25,832 nt of DNA from JASBZA01 sp964392065 (GTDB lineage Bacteria; Bacillota; Clostridia; Saccharofermentanales; Fastidiosipilaceae): positions 1 through 25,832 of the forward strand of contig CAYMOG010000016.1 of the NCBI GenBank assembly GCA_964392065.1. The letters are read 5' to 3'. This document shows, one piece after another, positions 1 to 7,408 of the stretch. Numbering within the stretch: the stretch's first letter is position 1; the number at the start of each line of letters is the position of its first letter. Under the pieces are notes generated by a model. It did not search any database. It saw only the letters and a program-made list of their open reading frames with translations, and had not been told where the DNA came from. The translations under genes and the position numbers were made by a program.

Positions 1-420
1 GAAGAAACTACGACAACAGAGGCAACTACTACTACGGAAGCGACTACAGTTGAGGAGACTACGACAACTGAGGAGCTTACTACGACTACGGAAGAAGTTA
101 CCACCACAACTACAACAGAAGAACCTACGGCAACTACGACAGAAGTGCCTACAACAACCACGACACTAAGGCCTACAACAGAAGTAACTACAGTTGAAGA
201 GACTACGACAACAAAGGCTACCACGGAAGCGACTAGTACAACAGAAGCTACTTCTACTATAAGGCCAACGACTACGACTGAAACTTCGGAAACAGAAGTT
301 CCTACCGTAACCACTGTGGAGATTACAACTACTGAACCTACAACTACAGTTACTACTGTACCCACAACGGAACCTACAACAGAGGCTACAACAACGATCG
401 AGGAAGAAATACCAGAGCCA
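1..420 (+). repeat. Degenerate Thr/Glu-coding low-complexity repeat
   Basis: ACN codons alternate with GAA/GAG in irregular units such as TTTTEA, TTTTEE and TTVEE. The units vary in length and synonymous codons differ between them, so this is an old, degenerate protein-coding repeat rather than an exact tandem array. It continues beyond the left edge of the window. Confidence 0.85.
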
Positions 421-864
421 ACGAATCCACCAGATACAGGTAGAGTCGCTCCACTTTGGCAACAACAAGAAATTCTAGATATCGTCAATAGACACAGAAC
501 TGCTGCAGGTTTGAAACCACTACAGTTGTACTCTGCTTATTCAAGAGCGGCACAGATTCGTGCTGAAGAAATTGTAATCACAAAAAGTCATTATAGACCG
601 GACGGTACATTCTATAGACATGTATTAAGAGATCAAGGCTTACCAGCGTATTATACACAAGAGAATTTCGTCTATTCATGGGGTTCTTATTCCGCTGAGA
701 GAGCAATGAATTGGTGGATGAACTCTTATGCCCACAGAAGAGCTATTATGAATCCTAATTTCACACACATAGCTATTGGTGTTCATTACGATAGAGGCTC
801 TCATTATTACACACAGATTCTGATTAATACGAATTCTTACAGCTATAACTATGATTGGTATTAA
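1..864 (+). CDS. Secreted Thr-rich stalk protein with C-terminal CAP/SCP domain (5' partial)
   Basis: The reading frame is open from the first base, so the start codon and any signal peptide lie outside the window; 287 residues are visible. Residues 1 to about 140 are almost entirely Thr, Glu, Pro and Val, a low-complexity stalk typical of exported, wall-exposed proteins. After a short Pro-rich joint, residues about 154-287 form a CAP (SCP/PR-1-like) domain: it begins with an RHR-containing helix, and the CAP cleft residues appear as H197 (in SHYRPDG), E221 (in QENF), E233 and H245 (in AHRRAIMNP). Bacterial CAP domains are commonly extracellular and have no agreed enzymatic role. The gene ends with TAA and is followed by a good terminator, so it is the last gene of its transcript. 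No sortase motif is seen at the C-terminus. Family assignment is firm; function is unknown. Confidence 0.85.
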   Translation, partial: EETTTTEATTTTEATTVEETTTTEELTTTTEEVTTTTTTEEPTATTTEVPTTTTTLRPTTEVTTVEETTTTKATTEATSTTEATSTIRPTTTTETSETEVPTVTTVEITTTEPTTTVTTVPTTEPTTEATTTIEEEIPEPTNPPDTGRVAPLWQQQEILDIVNRHRTAAGLKPLQLYSAYSRAAQIRAEEIVITKSHYRPDGTFYRHVLRDQGLPAYYTQENFVYSWGSYSAERAMNWWMNSYAHRRAIMNPNFTHIAIGVHYDRGSHYYTQILINTNSYSYNYDWY

Positions 865-892
865 AGATACAGGATCTGATTGTTAGAATGTG

Positions 893-930
893 AACCGCTA
901 AATACTAAACAAGTATTTGGCGGTTTTTAT
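893..930 (+). terminator. Intrinsic terminator of the CAP-domain gene
   Basis: A 14-bp stem (893-906 with 912-925, one G-T wobble) closes a 5-base loop and runs into TTTTTATTT. It begins 28 bases after the stop codon. Confidence 0.9.
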
Positions 931-950
931 TTAAACTCAAATTACATGTC

Positions 951-1066
951 GAGTTTTCCTCTGGTGGAAGGAGGCTACTAGAACTCGAATCCTATTTACA
1001 TCCTCTGTGGGTTCTAGTTCCAGGGCGCCACTGGAAGTCATAATGAAATTTAAGATTATGCAAGCG
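951..1066. other. Non-coding stretch with RNA-like pairing, unassigned
   Basis: The gap between the terminator and the rpsT promoter has no credible ORF but pairs well. An outer helix 960-967 with 1028-1035 (8 bp, two wobbles) encloses a 10-bp helix 977-986 with 1009-1018. Two small hairpins follow: 1039-1044 with 1055-1060, and an ATGCA/TGCAT hairpin around 1058-1071. The outer and inner helices are separated by purine-rich GGAAGGAGG on the 5' side. It matches no riboswitch, tRNA, SRP RNA, RNase P or tmRNA signature I know. No dedicated promoter or terminator is obvious, so it may be a small RNA, an old 3' UTR or chance. Confidence 0.3.
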
Positions 1067-1150
1067 TGCATTGTCAGATGATGGAAAATAAGGTGGCCTA
1101 AACTACTGATTTTTCTGAAATTTCCACTATCTTTTAAAATGAAAATTATC

Positions 1151-1180
1151 TTGTATTTTCCTTACAATCTGTGATACAAT
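1151..1180 (+). promoter_or_regulatory. rpsT promoter
   Basis: TTGTAT (1151-1156), 18-base spacer, then TACAAT (1175-1180), preceded by an extended -10 TGA. It lies 46 bases before the rpsT start, which leaves a short leader. Confidence 0.6.
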
Positions 1181-1226
1181 ACCTTAGCGTTTTAAGAAAA
1201 CAGTAAGCGACAGGAGGTGAATGGGA

Positions 1227-1487
1227 ATGCCAAATATTAAATCATCCATTAAGCGGGTCAAAGTCGAGGCCAAGAAAGCTGAGAAGAATAAACATCAGAA
1301 GAGCAAATTGCGTACATATCTTAAGAATGCCCGCATTGCTGTCGAAGAACAAGGCGATGATGCACAAGAGCAGGTCAGAAATGTGACAAAACTTCTTGAT
1401 CAAGCTTCTGGTAAAGGTATTATTTCTAAGCAGAAGGCTGCGCGTCATAAGTCTCAGTTAACCAAGGCTTTGAACACAAATAAGTAG
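1227..1487 (+). CDS. rpsT: 30S ribosomal protein S20
   Basis: This 86-residue, strongly basic helical protein binds 16S rRNA early in assembly of the small ribosomal subunit. The N-terminus MPNIKSSIKRVKV and the late segment GKGIISKQKAARHKSQL are characteristic of S20, and the length is normal. An ATG at 1221 is also in frame, but it sits only 3 bases after the GGAGG of the ribosome binding site (1213-1217). The ATG at 1227 gives a 9-base spacing and the canonical MPNIKS start, so 1227 is chosen. The gene stands alone between its own promoter and terminator, as rpsT often does. Confidence 0.95.
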   Translation: MPNIKSSIKRVKVEAKKAEKNKHQKSKLRTYLKNARIAVEEQGDDAQEQVRNVTKLLDQASGKGIISKQKAARHKSQLTKALNTNK

Positions 1488-1500
1488 AAATTAATGAATG

Positions 1501-1530
1501 AACTCCTCCAATAAAGAGGAGTTTTCTTCT
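1501..1530 (+). terminator. rpsT terminator
   Basis: Perfect 8-bp stem (1501-1508 with 1516-1523), 7-base loop, followed by TTCTTCT. It starts 13 bases after the rpsT stop. Confidence 0.85.
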
Positions 1531-1558
1531 ATCTTTATAAAATTAGTTGAATTAACAG

Positions 1559-1589
1559 AAAAAAGCCAGTAGATGTTCTACTGGCTTTT
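1559..1589 (-). terminator. tyrS terminator (possibly bidirectional)
   Basis: A 9-bp GC-containing stem (1565-1573 with 1577-1585) with a 3-base loop is flanked by AAAAAA on its left and TTTT on its right. On the minus strand it ends in a run of six T, just past the tyrS stop. The T run on the plus strand means it could also back up the rpsT terminator. Confidence 0.85.
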
Positions 1590-1616
1590 ACACGTATTTT
1601 ACGAAATAAATCAAGT

Positions 1617-2864
1617 TTATGCTAATACTAAACGGTGGTGTTTTTTCTTACCCCTACGGACGATAGCTTCACCATCTTCAAAATCCGATTCAGTGACTAC
1701 ATAATGAAAGTCGTTAATAGTTTTATTATTTATGCTGATTCCACCTTGTTGAACGAGGCGTCTACCTTCTCCGTTACTGGTAGCAAAACCAATTTCAACA
1801 AGTAGATTTAAGAGTCCTAAGCCAGAGGCCAGGTCGGTGGATTGTATTTCGGTTGATTCCATATCATCGGAGCGGCCACCTTGTACGAAGATTTCGTAAG
1901 CTTGAGTTTCGGCTGCTTTGGCCTTCTCTTCACCATGAACTATCTTGCTGACTTCAAAAGCTAGCCGTTGTTTGGCAACATTTATTTCGGAACCTTCTAA
2001 TTTTTCATATTCAGCAATTTCGCTTAGATCGAGGAAGGTAAGGAGTTTTAAGCAGGTGATGACATCCGCATCGTCGACATTTCTCCAATATTGGTAGAAA
2101 TCGTAGACGGGCATCTTTTCCTCGTCTAGCCAGACAGCGCCATTGGCTGTTTTACCCATCTTAACGCCTTCAGAGTTCAGAAGAAGGTTTGTGGTTAGCC
2201 CTTCAGCATCGAAGTTCCCCGTTTTGCGGCGTATGAGGTCAACACCTGCTATGATGTTGGACCATTGGTCATTGCCACCTAACTGTAACTTACAACCGTA
2301 ATCTTCATATAGACGATAGAAATCATAGGCTTGGAGAAGCATATAGTTAAACTCGATGAAGGTTAGACCTTGTTCCATTCGGGTTTTATAGGCCTCGGCT
2401 GTAAGCATGCGATTTACAGAGAAGTGAGTCCCTATGTCCCGGAGAAACTCGATATAGTTTAAATCTAAAAGCCAGCTGGCATTGTCAACAACTTGTCCTT
2501 TGCCTTCAGAGAAATCTACAAGAATCTCCATTTGTTTACGAAACTTGGACACGTTATGTTGCACAGTTTCTAGGTTCATAACTTGGCGTAGATCCGAGCG
2601 ACCAGAAGGATCTCCTATCATTCCGGTACCTCCGCCTAATAAGGCTATAGGGTAATGGCCGGCTCTTTGCATATGAGCGAGTATCATCATCTGGATAAAA
2701 TGGCCAACATGTAAGCTGTCTGCTGTAGGATCGAAGCCAATATAGAATTTCACTCCAGGTTTCTCAAGCATTTTCCTAACGGCTTCTAAATCAGTACTCT
2801 GGGCAATATAACCTCTAGCCTCTAAGGTATCCAAAACATTAGGCTGAGTATTAAGTTCTTCCAT
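1617..2864 (-). CDS. tyrS: Tyrosyl-tRNA synthetase
   Basis: This cytosolic class I aminoacyl-tRNA synthetase attaches tyrosine to tRNA-Tyr using ATP. The 415 residues match the usual bacterial length. The HIGH-type signature is HVGH at residues 52-55, preceded by the YIGFDPTADSLH block. Tyrosine-site and anticodon-side segments include GGNDQWSNI near 197-204. The KMSKS-type loop is KMGKT at 235-239. The last 65 or so residues form an S4 RNA-binding domain ending in a basic tail. An AAGGAGG ribosome binding site lies 6 bases upstream of the ATG. The gene has its own near-consensus promoter in the 68-base gap after tmcAL. That gap is far too short for a T-box leader, unlike many Firmicutes tyrS genes, so tRNA-sensing attenuation is not supported. 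Confidence 0.97.
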   Translation of the reverse strand: MEELNTQPNVLDTLEARGYIAQSTDLEAVRKMLEKPGVKFYIGFDPTADSLHVGHFIQMMILAHMQRAGHYPIALLGGGTGMIGDPSGRSDLRQVMNLETVQHNVSKFRKQMEILVDFSEGKGQVVDNASWLLDLNYIEFLRDIGTHFSVNRMLTAEAYKTRMEQGLTFIEFNYMLLQAYDFYRLYEDYGCKLQLGGNDQWSNIIAGVDLIRRKTGNFDAEGLTTNLLLNSEGVKMGKTANGAVWLDEEKMPVYDFYQYWRNVDDADVITCLKLLTFLDLSEIAEYEKLEGSEINVAKQRLAFEVSKIVHGEEKAKAAETQAYEIFVQGGRSDDMESTEIQSTDLASGLGLLNLLVEIGFATSNGEGRRLVQQGGISINNKTINDFHYVVTESDFEDGEAIVRRGKKKHHRLVLA

Positions 2865-2907
2865 GTATTTCCTCCTTGTGTCAAGTGTATTGACCTTTTA
2901 TCCGGCA

Positions 2908-2936
2908 ATTTTACGCTATCCAATTATCGGTGTCAA
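2908..2936 (-). promoter_or_regulatory. tyrS promoter overlapping the tmcAL stop codon
   Basis: Read on the minus strand: TTGACA (2931-2936), 17-base spacer, TAAAAT (2908-2913). The -35 hexamer is perfect consensus and includes the tmcAL TGA stop. The predicted leader before tyrS is about 36 bases. This is the best sigma-A promoter in the window. Confidence 0.75.
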
Positions 2937-4144
2937 AATCCATTTTCTTCCATGAGCTTACGGAAGTATTCCATGGCTAAGCGTTCATATTTTTCTTGCC
3001 ATGGGCCTGTTTGACCAGTTCCTTTATTCTCATGGAAATCAGAATCTTTATTTATCAGGCGAATATGAGCATGTTTACGCATAAGTTTCAATAAATAGCG
3101 ACCGTCACGATCAAATGCTAGCACTCTTGTAAATTGCGGACCTTCTTCTGCCGCCAAGTTCCAATCCTCTTGTAAGAGGCCTAGAATCCACGCCAGGATT
3201 GCTCGATTCACACGGGAAATGGGATAATTTTTGCTTGATGCGTCCTGGAGATTTCCAGATGCTGTTTTACGAATTCTAGCCGCAAGCTCTCTGTCCATAT
3301 CTCTATACTGCGTTTGTTCTTCATCTTTACGCCCTCGTAATATATAGGGAAGAGTAGCTCTTAGACTATCTTGTCTTATTAGAGTCTGTCCCAATAATTT
3401 GGCCAAAGCCCCAGCAGGGATAACGCCTTCTAGTGCTTGGATCAATTTCAATGAATCTTTCTCATTTCGTAGAGTATGACGTATTGCACTTGCTGAAACA
3501 CTGGTGCCAGAGTGGAGTTTATAGGTATTTTCTTGACCTATTCGTGGTAAGAGGTGAAGTTTCAGTGGTCTTAACCCTTTATTTTCTCGTATAATGTTTT
3601 CTTTTTTAATTGCAATGAGATATTCAAGAGCAAGAATATTATTAGACTTTTGTAGCAGTTTTTCTATAGCTTCTGAACGCTCAGGATATATGGATTTAAG
3701 ACTTTCTTGTCTGGCTTCTCCGAGATTATAGCCTGCCCGCATGCCTGCTTGTAGCTTCAGTTTATATTCTTCACTTTCCTCGCTTAATACTTCGGCCAAA
3801 AAATCAAAGAGTTCTTCTAACTCTACATCCTCTGCGCCACAGGCAAGATCCGTACAGATACCAATTCTCGAGAGTATTTGAACTCCAGCAGTAGCGAAAT
3901 ATCGAGCAGATGAAGTAGCGAAAACAAAGGGCATAGATAGGACTAGGGAAGCTCCCGCAGCAAGCGCCATCTGGGCCCTGGGGAGCTCATGGAGAATTGC
4001 AGGTTCCCCTCTTTGGACGAAGCCAGGGCTCATAATTATAATACATTTGGTATTAGCTCCGAAACGTTCTCGAATTAATTCATATTGATAAGCGTGCCCT
4101 AAATGAAAAGGGTTATATTCTGCAATAATGGCAACGGTTCTCAT
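2933..4144 (-). CDS. tmcAL: tRNA(Met) cytidine acetate ligase (YlbM family)
   Basis: TmcAL activates acetate with ATP and uses it to make N4-acetylcytidine at the wobble base of elongator tRNA-Met. The 403-residue length matches the family. The N-terminus, MRTVAIIAEYNPFHLGH, carries the nucleotidyltransferase HxGH motif as H14-x-x-H17. The segment GTSVSASAIRHTL near residue 220 is the second conserved family block (nucleotide-binding side). Downstream tyrS is in the same direction with its own promoter. The divergent neighbours pta-ackA produce acetate, TmcAL's substrate; this adjacency recurs in Firmicutes but does not itself prove functional coupling. The ribosome binding site is weak (CTAGG). 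Older annotations call this family a nucleotidyltransferase. Confidence 0.92.
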   Translation of the reverse strand: MRTVAIIAEYNPFHLGHAYQYELIRERFGANTKCIIIMSPGFVQRGEPAILHELPRAQMALAAGASLVLSMPFVFATSSARYFATAGVQILSRIGICTDLACGAEDVELEELFDFLAEVLSEESEEYKLKLQAGMRAGYNLGEARQESLKSIYPERSEAIEKLLQKSNNILALEYLIAIKKENIIRENKGLRPLKLHLLPRIGQENTYKLHSGTSVSASAIRHTLRNEKDSLKLIQALEGVIPAGALAKLLGQTLIRQDSLRATLPYILRGRKDEEQTQYRDMDRELAARIRKTASGNLQDASSKNYPISRVNRAILAWILGLLQEDWNLAAEEGPQFTRVLAFDRDGRYLLKLMRKHAHIRLINKDSDFHENKGTGQTGPWQEKYERLAMEYFRKLMEENGF

Positions 4145-4315
4145 ATTTGACCTAGCTTTCTATTTATTGTTTTATAAGTATAGTCGAAAAAGCATTTTCA
4201 TGTGCCGTCCCAGGGCAAATAGGGTAGAATATATATAGTTGTATGCACAAAGTTCCTTATCCTATTGGATAGCGAAACATTTGTGAGATTGAATATTGGA
4301 AAGAAGGTAGATTAT

Positions 4316-5320
4316 ATGGGTTTTATTCAAGATGTAATGGCTAAGGCCAAGGCAGATCGTAAACGTGTAGTGCTCCCAGAGGGCACCGATCGTAGAGTTT
4401 TGGAAGCGGCTAGACAATTGACGGATGAGCAAGTAGCAGACATTATCCTAACAGGTAGTCGAGAAGAAATTGAGGCAAAAGCGGAAGAATTTGGTATTGG
4501 CCTTGATGGGATTGAAATTGTTGATCCTGCGACTTCGGAGAAAACTGCTGCTTATGAAGAACAATTCGTGGAATTGCGTAAACATAAGGGGATGACACCT
4601 GAGAAGGCAAAAGAAATCATGCAAGACCCTGTGTTTTTTGGAAACATGATGATTAAGGCAGGGGACGCGCACGGACTCGTGTCAGGTGCCATTCATTCGA
4701 CAGCAGAAACGCTTCGCCCCGCACTACAAATTATTAAGACAGCACCTGGTACGAAGTTGGTATCGGCTTTCTTCTTAATGGTAGTTCCTGATGAGAGTTT
4801 CGGTGAGAACGGTGTATTTGTTTTTGCAGACTGTGGATTAAATGAGAATCCTGATGCGGATCAGTTATCGGAAATTACGCTCTCTTCAGCAAAATCTCTA
4901 GAGGCTCTAGCGGGAGCCAAGGCCAAAGTGGCTATGTTGTCCTACTCTACAAAAGGTTCTGCAAATTCCGAGTTAACGCAGAAGGTGATTGAGGCGACGA
5001 AACTTGCTCAGGAGAAAGCACCGGATTTATTAATTGATGGTGAGCTTCAATTAGACGCCGCGATTGTACCAGAAATTGCTGAATCCAAGGCACCAGGCAG
5101 CCCTGTAGCTGGAAATGCAAACGTACTTGTATTCCCGGATCTTAATGCAGGAAATATCGGTTACAAATTGGTGCAACGCCTTGCGAAGGCAGAAGCTTAT
5201 GGTCCATTGACACAAGGGATAGCACGTCCAGTCAATGACTTATCCCGTGGCTGTTCGGCTCAAGATATTGTTGGTGTAGTAGCCATAACTGCAGTACAAG
5301 CACAACAAATTGAAGATTAA
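4316..5320 (+). CDS. pta: Phosphate acetyltransferase
   Basis: Pta interconverts acetyl-CoA plus phosphate with acetyl-phosphate plus CoA in the cytosol, the first step of acetate fermentation. The protein has 334 residues, the compact single-domain form. Typical segments are RVVLPEGTDRRVLEAA near the N-terminus, GLVSGAIHSTAETLRPALQ in the middle and the C-terminal GNANVLVFPDLNAGNIGYKL followed by GPLTQGIARPVNDLSRG. A TTG at 4265 would add 17 residues, but it has no ribosome binding site; ATG 4316 follows GAAGG by 8 bases and gives the standard start, so it is preferred. ackA begins 18 bases downstream, so the two form an operon. I found no convincing promoter in the 171-base divergent gap with tmcAL. 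Confidence 0.95.
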   Translation: MGFIQDVMAKAKADRKRVVLPEGTDRRVLEAARQLTDEQVADIILTGSREEIEAKAEEFGIGLDGIEIVDPATSEKTAAYEEQFVELRKHKGMTPEKAKEIMQDPVFFGNMMIKAGDAHGLVSGAIHSTAETLRPALQIIKTAPGTKLVSAFFLMVVPDESFGENGVFVFADCGLNENPDADQLSEITLSSAKSLEALAGAKAKVAMLSYSTKGSANSELTQKVIEATKLAQEKAPDLLIDGELQLDAAIVPEIAESKAPGSPVAGNANVLVFPDLNAGNIGYKLVQRLAKAEAYGPLTQGIARPVNDLSRGCSAQDIVGVVAITAVQAQQIED

Positions 5321-5338
5321 GAGACGAGGAGAGAATAG

Positions 5339-6526
5339 ATGAAAGTTTTAGTAATTAATGCAGGAAGTTCTTCTTTGAAATTTCAGTTCATGGAATCCGA
5401 TACGGCCAATGTTTTGGCAAAAGGTTTGTGTGAGCGTATAGGTATTGATGGTTCGATGACTTATACAGGAGCTGGTGATAAAGTACGTAAAGAAATCCCT
5501 ATGCCTACCCATAAAGAAGCGATCGCAGCGGTACTGGAAATTTTGACCAGTGAAAAGGACGGAGTAGTAGAGGATATGTCGGCTATTGATGCCGTAGGAC
5601 ATCGTGTTGTGCATGGTGGCGAGAAGTTCTCATCCTCAGCCGTAATTGATGCTGAAGTAAAGGACGCTATTCGTGATTGTATTCCTTTGGCTCCTCTTCA
5701 TAATCCTGCCAATCTCATGGGTATTGAAGCGTGTGAAGAAGTTATGCCTGAGACGAAAATGGTTGCAGTATTTGATACGGCTTTTCATCAGACTATGCCA
5801 GAGAAAGCCTTTATGTATGCGCTTCCCTATAAATACTATAAAGAAAACGCGGTGCGTCGCTATGGTTTCCATGGAACCTCCCATGATTATGTGAGTCGTG
5901 AAGCAGCAAAAGCACTAGGCAAAAATGTAGAAGATTTGAAAATTGTTACGTGTCATTTGGGCAATGGCTCATCGATTACTGCGGTTGATGGTGGGAAAAG
6001 TGTGGATACCTCTATGGGAATGACCCCTCTAGCAGGTGTTCCTATGGGAACTCGAACCGGAGATGTGGACCCTGCGATAATTAAATATCTTATGGATGTA
6101 GATCAAGACTTGGATATCCATGCAATAGATCGTATTTTCAATAAAGAATCAGGTGTTTATGGTGTATCGGGAGTAAGTTCTGATTTTCGGGATTTAGATA
6201 ACGCGGTAGAAGAAGGTAACAAGAGAGCGGAATTAGCCCTCGATATGTTCTCGTATCAAGTGCGAAAATATATTGGTAGCTATGCTACAGCTATGGGTGG
6301 ATTGGATGCTATTGTTTTCACCGCTGGTGTGGGTGAGAATTCAGCGAATGTTCGTGCTGATGTAATCAATGGTTTAGATTTCCTAGGCGCTTCTATTGAT
6401 GAAGAGAAGAATCAAGTGCGCGGACAACTTGCAATTGTAAGTCCTGATGACTCGAAGGTAAAAGTTTTAGTAGTACCTACCAACGAAGAATTGGTGATTG
6501 CTATAGAAACAGCACGTTTAGTGTAA
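5339..6526 (+). CDS. ackA: Acetate kinase
   Basis: AckA converts acetyl-phosphate and ADP to acetate and ATP, completing substrate-level phosphorylation with Pta. The 395 residues match the family. The N-terminal NAGSSSLKF phosphate loop (N7 onward), R89, D146, H178 in GFHGTSH, R239 in GTRTGD and the glutamate pair at 383-384 correspond to the known active-site residues. CHLGNGSS (205-212) and FTAGVGENS (327-335) are the other sugar-kinase-fold signatures. GAGGAGAG lies 5 bases before the ATG. The gene is the last of the pta-ackA operon and is followed by a terminator. Because these enzymes set acetyl-phosphate levels, they influence non-enzymatic protein acetylation; a sirtuin is encoded about 4 kb downstream. 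Confidence 0.97.
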   Translation: MKVLVINAGSSSLKFQFMESDTANVLAKGLCERIGIDGSMTYTGAGDKVRKEIPMPTHKEAIAAVLEILTSEKDGVVEDMSAIDAVGHRVVHGGEKFSSSAVIDAEVKDAIRDCIPLAPLHNPANLMGIEACEEVMPETKMVAVFDTAFHQTMPEKAFMYALPYKYYKENAVRRYGFHGTSHDYVSREAAKALGKNVEDLKIVTCHLGNGSSITAVDGGKSVDTSMGMTPLAGVPMGTRTGDVDPAIIKYLMDVDQDLDIHAIDRIFNKESGVYGVSGVSSDFRDLDNAVEEGNKRAELALDMFSYQVRKYIGSYATAMGGLDAIVFTAGVGENSANVRADVINGLDFLGASIDEEKNQVRGQLAIVSPDDSKVKVLVVPTNEELVIAIETARLV

Positions 6527-6550
6527 ACAATGTTTGCTAATTAATTTTGG

Positions 6551-6586
6551 AAAGGATGTTTCGTCAGGGAACATCCTTTTCTTTTG
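6551..6586 (+). terminator. pta-ackA terminator
   Basis: Perfect 10-bp stem (6551-6560 with 6570-6579), 9-base loop, then a TCTTTT tail. It sits 24 bases past the ackA stop. Confidence 0.88.
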
Positions 6587-6610
6587 GAATAGTATGATTT
6601 TAAGTATAAT
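6582..6610 (+). promoter_or_regulatory. Probable promoter of the MarR-ACP operon
   Basis: A perfect TATAAT at 6605-6610 lies 36 bases before the MarR start. At 17-base spacing the -35 is only TTTTGG (6582-6587), overlapping the tail of the preceding terminator. No FabT-like palindrome is seen here. Confidence 0.45.
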
Positions 6611-6646
6611 AGAGATAATATAAAGAGAAATAAGGATAACGATAGG

Positions 6647-7141
6647 ATGACAGATTTTGAAGATCGGTTTTTTGCTTTGCTAACTGAGGTCATGGATTTA
6701 ATTGGCAGAACAGAGGAAGAAGCGCTGCGGGTGGGTGAATTTACGAATTTATCGCGATCCGAAATGCACACACTTAAAAATATTGGCCTATATGATACGA
6801 AGACCATGGGCGAGACCGCTGCACAGTTAAACGTTACAACGGGTACTTTATCCGTGCAGATCGATCGTCTGGTGAAGAAGAATTATGTTATCCGCCAGAG
6901 AAGAGAAGAAGATAGACGTGTCGTAGAGCTCAAACTGTCGAAAAAAGGTAAGCTGGCCTATCGGATGCATGATCGATTTAATCGCTTATTGTTAGAAAAT
7001 ATTCTTGAACCACTAGACTCAGAAGGTCAAGAAGCGTTATATCAGACTCTGGCCAGAGTGCAGGATTATCTAGAAGAACAACATACGAAATATACTGCCC
7101 GTAAAGCAGAGAAAAAACAAAAGGAGAAGGAGAATGTCTAA
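6647..7141 (+). CDS. MarR-family transcription regulator, FabT-like
   Basis: This 164-residue cytosolic protein has a MarR winged helix-turn-helix. The N-terminal dimerisation helix is followed by LSRSEMHTLKNIG, then the recognition helix region MGETAAQLNVTTGTLSVQIDRLVKKNYV (residues about 55-82) and the wing RQRREEDRRVVELKLSKKGK. The C-terminus is a second dimer helix with a Lys/Glu-rich tail. The last 8 bases overlap the ACP gene, so the two are translationally coupled. FabT of streptococci and lactococci is a MarR protein that uses acyl-ACP as co-repressor on fatty-acid genes. Coupling to an ACP and a FabT-like palindrome in the promoter region 1.1 kb downstream support the same kind of job here. 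That role is inferred; other lipid-sensing MarR functions remain possible. Confidence 0.85.
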   Translation: MTDFEDRFFALLTEVMDLIGRTEEEALRVGEFTNLSRSEMHTLKNIGLYDTKTMGETAAQLNVTTGTLSVQIDRLVKKNYVIRQRREEDRRVVELKLSKKGKLAYRMHDRFNRLLLENILEPLDSEGQEALYQTLARVQDYLEEQHTKYTARKAEKKQKEKENV

Positions 7142-7403
7142 ACATCCTTTGCGTAAAGAAGTGGAAGACGTGGTTTTGGGCATTATTGCAAATTCCACGG
7201 ATATTGCAATAAGTGAAATTCATATGGAAGATGACTTAATCGCTGACTTAGATATGGATTCTCTTAGCATTTTTGAGGTAGCTATTGATCTAGAAGAGCA
7301 TTATGGTGTCCAAATGGAAGATGAAGTCTTAGATCATATTCATACGGTGGATGACATTTGCCAATATATCGTACACGAGCATGAAAAAAGAGAAGGAATC
7401 TAG
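7134..7403 (+). CDS. Acyl carrier protein
   Basis: A small acidic 89-residue carrier protein. The phosphopantetheine attachment site is the Ser in DMDSL (S43), within the usual LIADLDMDSLSIFEV helix-2 block. ACPs carry acyl chains as thioesters between synthesis, activation and transfer enzymes in the cytosol. The start overlaps the MarR gene by 8 bases and has an AAGGAGAAGGAG binding site. It is not next to fatty-acid synthase genes but to an acyltransferase and an AMP-forming acyl ligase. It may therefore be a dedicated carrier for this cluster rather than the cell's main AcpP; the sequence alone cannot decide. Its stop lies 5 bases from the stop of the convergent acyltransferase gene. Confidence 0.92.
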   Translation: MSKHPLRKEVEDVVLGIIANSTDIAISEIHMEDDLIADLDMDSLSIFEVAIDLEEHYGVQMEDEVLDHIHTVDDICQYIVHEHEKREGI

Positions 7404-7408
7404 AGTAC

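Noticed and set aside
1..420. Repetitive ACN/GAA tract as a CRISPR or exact tandem array
   Set aside because: The units are irregular, in frame and code for Thr/Glu; there are no spacers.
957..1036. Minus-strand reading ends in CCTTCCACCA after a TTCGAGT-like loop, suggesting a tRNA or tmRNA remnant
   Set aside because: No D arm, anticodon arm or matching acceptor stem can be built, and the T-stem does not pair.
4265..4315. TTG start adding 17 residues to Pta
   Set aside because: No ribosome binding site upstream; the internal ATG gives the standard start.
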